From Protula sp. h YS-2021 (taxonomy: Eukaryota; Annelida; Polychaeta; Sabellida; Serpulidae), in the NCBI GenBank assembly GCA_949752745.1, contig OX457024.1, positions 54,810,510 to 54,874,509 of the forward strand: DNA of 64,000 nucleotides, in the 5' to 3' direction. This document shows positions 61,588 to 64,000 of the stretch, one piece after another. The notes beneath the pieces were generated by a model. It was not told where the DNA came from and did no database searches. It saw nothing but the letters and a program-made list of their open reading frames with translations. The position numbers and the translations under genes were made by a program. The first letter of the stretch is position 1, and each line of letters opens with the position of its first letter.

Positions 61588-62664
61588 ATGGAAACGTCTC
61601 AGATAGCACCTTCAGCTAGCAACATGGAAATGGACAGCTTGTTCAACAACGAAACAATGGCTTTTACAGATGCAGTTTTAACTGCAGAGGAGACTGCTAC
61701 CTTCCTAAGTACACTGGCAGAAGCTGAAAAAGCCTTGGAGGAAGCATTAGGGACTCCGTCAGACGTGTCTACAGTACAGCAAAGAAAGCCTGAGGAAGTG
61801 TTAGGTGCTTCGCCAGTACAGCAAGCAATGCCAGATTCTGAGGGATCTGACTACCCGTTCTGGGTTGCAAATGCGCTTGTAAATGGTAGCGCTAAACCAC
61901 TTAGTACAAAGTTAAAGGCTCATCTAGAGCATCTTGAGGAATAAGTGGTCATGTCAAGCGATGACGACAACGACTACGATGACGACGACAATGACGACAA
62001 TGACGACAACGACGATGACGACAGCGACGACGATGACAAGCAGCTCAAATCTAAATTCGAATTGAGCAAAACTATTCCTGTTACTGAGGAAGACGTCACA
62101 CTGTTGAAACGAAACTTTCAAGCAGTGATTCCTCTGATCGATTGCAACATTTTATGGTGTTTATGTGAAGAAGGCTTTTTCGATCAGCACACATACTTGT
62201 ACCTAACGGAAGAAGTGAACACTGTCATTCAGCTTATCTACATGCTAGAAGGAAACATAGAGCATCTTCCCGCGTCAGAGCCGCAGTTCTCCGAAGCCAT
62301 GACCCGGCGTTTCGTTCAACTAATTCGAAGTCTTCATGAGGAACTTTTTAAGACTTTATGTCTACCGGCACCAAAGTGTGTTGATGAGTATCACGATTCC
62401 AAATGTGCAAAGGTTATGCTACATGGCTTCAAGTACCTTGAAGAACGTATTAAGGTGTATGATATGATGGCCTACCTCTATGAAAAACGACATTTCACCA
62501 TACCAATGCTCTTTCAATGGATAATTGGGAATCGCAAACGAGGAGAATTTTTAGTGATTGTCATGAGACAATCTCTAACAGACGGTTTGCCACCAGCCTT
62601 TCTGGATGGTTTCAACGAGATCACTCCACGATTTTGCAAACATCTCATGAAAACATACATGTAA
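61588..62664 (+). pseudogene. Acidic CARD-like protein, element C copy, one stop
   Basis: Nearly identical to 42802-43863, with a five-residue insertion before the conserved AMPDSEGSDYPFW. An in-frame TAA at 61,942-61,944 (a Glu-rich stretch in copy B) stops it after 118 codons, just before the Asp-rich tract. The remaining 240 codons, covering the Asp tract and both CARD-like domains, stay open, so a downstream start could still give a protein. The low divergence of the domain half suggests recent duplication or selection. Confidence 0.75.
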
Positions 62665-62670
62665 TGGCTA

Positions 62671-62707
62671 TATAAAAGGAGTGAGATGTCAAGTGCAGTC
62701 ATCATTC
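62671..62707 (+). promoter_or_regulatory. TATA promoter module, interrupted by an insertion
   Basis: Same TATAAAAGGAGTGAG...CAGTCATCATTC module as at 43,870, followed by the 1.2-kb insertion instead of the expected PC4/zinc gene. Confidence 0.65.
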
Positions 62708-63900
62708 TATTATACTGGACCTTGGGGGTGTCCGGTATAAGGGGGGTTTGTCCGGAACAGGGCAGTTTTTCCGGGAGACGGGGAAATGGTCCGGGGAAGT
62801 AGCTCGAGTCGTTACGCTCTAGAAGATGGGGCTGACGAATTAAATTATATGAACTGACTTTTCTAATTATCTTTATTCAGTTTTACGTTATTTTTCAACG
62901 AAGGAAACTACAAATTACTTTAAATCAATTGCTTCTATTTGCTTTTATTAACTTCCCTAAATTCTGCATTTATTTATCATTCGCAATATAACACATCAAG
63001 AATATACATAATTCACTGCGCAGCGTTCATAAAGTTATGTTCCTTACAAAAGTAAACTAAATAATTGAACTGACACAATAAGGTAATGGCCGAAAAGAGA
63101 AGTAATTTTATACCCAAAATAAATGACAATTGTAAACCAAATATTAAAACAAAGCACTTATCTACGGTTATGACGCTCCTTGAAATCTGTTCGTTGTCGG
63201 GTTTCAGGTTTCCTGGTAGCTTAATGGTTAGCTGCTTTTTTCCTTATTTTCCACAAATTATCCTAGGTTCGAATAGTTGAATTTCCACGCCGAAGGTACA
63301 ATTTTGTAATTTTTGGTGTTCCTTTCTTGAAGTCCAAAACGCAACTGCCGTTCAAAATTTTAGAGTGAAAATCGTTCCGAGATTTGGGGGTCGGGCGCGT
63401 TGTAACGCGCTCCCTGATTGGTTTGGCCCAGGAGCGTAAAACTGAAATTATTGGTTGATTCATTTTTATTGTGCAATTTCTTCAATCACGAAGCTGACCC
63501 TCGGACGTGCTAATTTATGCGTGGTTATTGATGTTTAATTTTGAGTTAAAAGGAGAAGAGCACAAAGAGAGCGAATTTACCCTTATTCCCGAAATTGCAC
63601 ATGGGGCCATTGAACATGCCACCCACTAAAAGAACGTCCGTTTACTATTAGACCTAAGTGTTTAATTGTTATGACCACTGGCGCAGAACAATGACATACA
63701 AGAATACAAAGTTTTCCGTAAACGGATTAAGTTAAGCTCGCTGTGGGGTGAACTGACACCTCATCGAATAAATTGCATAAATTAAATTTTATTTAAATTC
63801 GAAATATTTGAATTCGAACGATAGACATAGCTGAAATGATAAAAGTTTATCCCAAGAACCCTATGACAAAAAATGTTATTTTTTGCGATTACAATAATTC
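62704..63900. mobile_element. 1.2-kb insertion, unclassified, possibly non-autonomous
   Basis: The element C sequence breaks at CATCATTC (62,707) and resumes at AATGCACAGCCATGG (63,901). ATTC is present on both sides, a possible 4-bp target duplication. The ends TATTATACTGG and ATTACAATA give a weak inverted match (TATTRTA). The first 110 bp are G-rich, with repeated GTCCGG. There is no open frame with a known domain. It holds a tRNA-like segment near 63,205-63,275. Confidence 0.55.
63203..63276 (+). repeat. tRNA-like (SINE?) segment
   Basis: TTCCTGGTAGCTTAATGGTTAGCTGC fits a tRNA A-box region, in which TAGCTTAATGG matches TRGYNNARNNG. TAGGTTCGAATAG 45 bp later resembles a B box, but the T stem is imperfect. 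Acceptor-stem pairing is not convincing. A tRNA-derived SINE or pseudogene is the likely reading. Confidence 0.35.
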
Positions 63901-64000
63901 AATGCACAGCCATGGAGAAGACCAGCAAACATCTCATGAAAACATACATGTAATGGCTATATAAAAGGAGTGAGGTGTCAAGTGCAGTCATCATTCAATG
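63901..64000 (+). repeat. Start of the PC4/zinc gene, then a duplicated promoter segment
   Basis: AATGCACAGCCATGGAGAAGACCAGC matches the beginning of the 43,918 gene but after five codons jumps to AAACATCTCATGAAAACATAC, the end of the acidic gene, followed again by the TATA module. So the 3' end of one gene plus the promoter of the next is tandemly repeated. The window ends inside this repeat. Confidence 0.8.

Larger units (their letters stand above)
60304..64000 (+). mobile_element. Element C: left end of a third Polinton-like element (continues beyond window)
   Basis: It opens with AGTAGTAGGAAAG and, 30 bp on, CAGGAAGTGACGTCATTCTGTCTGGACCGGAAGTG, the same terminal motifs as the 35-kb unit. 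Then come ATGGTAACGAAG-type repeats, a poly-C block with GCGAGCAACAT and GTCAAGTCAGC (as at 24,183 in copy A), the nine-unit poly-C array and a copy of the acidic gene. The arrangement equals the left end of copy B with copy A-type repeats, so it is a chimera or a third lineage. Confidence 0.75.

Noticed and set aside
63203..63276. Functional tRNA gene
   Set aside because: A- and B-box-like motifs are present but the acceptor and T stems do not pair well.

Overview
The window is a repeat-rich piece of an animal (most likely marine invertebrate) nuclear genome. No complete host gene is visible. The evidence for the host is the company of transposons: a BEL/Pao LTR retrotransposon, a DIRS-like gag/RT remnant, non-LTR (LINE) tails, a Harbinger transposase fragment, tRNA-like SINE pieces and, dominating the window, virus-like Polinton/Maverick (adintovirus-like) elements. 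The species cannot be named from the sequence.

Layout. 1-8.7 kb: decayed non-coding DNA with small duplications, a Harbinger fragment on the minus strand and palindromic MITE-like DNA. 8.7-11.2 kb: a LINE 3' end followed by a degenerate tandem array. 11.3-16.2 kb: a broken BEL/Pao element with its 3' LTR. 16.6-18.2 kb: a second LINE tail, inverted. 19.1-21.7 kb: a broken DIRS-like gag and start of RT. 21.7-23.1 kb and 58.5-59.75 kb: two halves of what looks like one further inverted LINE tail, split by a 35.4-kb insertion. 60.3-64 kb: the left end of a third Polinton-like element.

The 35.4-kb insertion (about 23,119-58,543) starts 5'-AGTAGGGT and ends ACCCTACT-3'. It holds two related but different Polinton-like genomes placed head to head. 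Copy A (to 39,555) has polymerase on the plus strand at the left and virion genes on the minus strand. Copy B (from 39,556) is its inverse. Each carries protein-primed DNA polymerase B, an early cassette of PC4-like genes, adenain-type protease, double-jelly-roll major capsid protein, penton-like protein, small basic/amphipathic virion proteins, an A32-like packaging ATPase and a chromodomain integrase. The two copies are roughly 85-95% identical in shared proteins by eye. Each is damaged in different genes; polymerase is broken in both, and the intact copy-B integrase frame has lost its first catalytic Asp.

Around this core are accessory genes and control sequences that deserve attention: hairpins closely matching the replication-dependent histone mRNA 3' stem-loop next to several terminal genes; an acidic protein whose C-terminal half looks like two CARD-type death folds; a NADAR-domain gene; a RING-finger gene; several PC4-like proteins; and dense arrays of forkhead, octamer, ETS, CRE and nuclear-receptor half-site motifs at the ends and upstream of polymerase. 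Together these suggest a virus-like element wired into host cell-cycle, signalling and death pathways. Function is inferred from sequence only.
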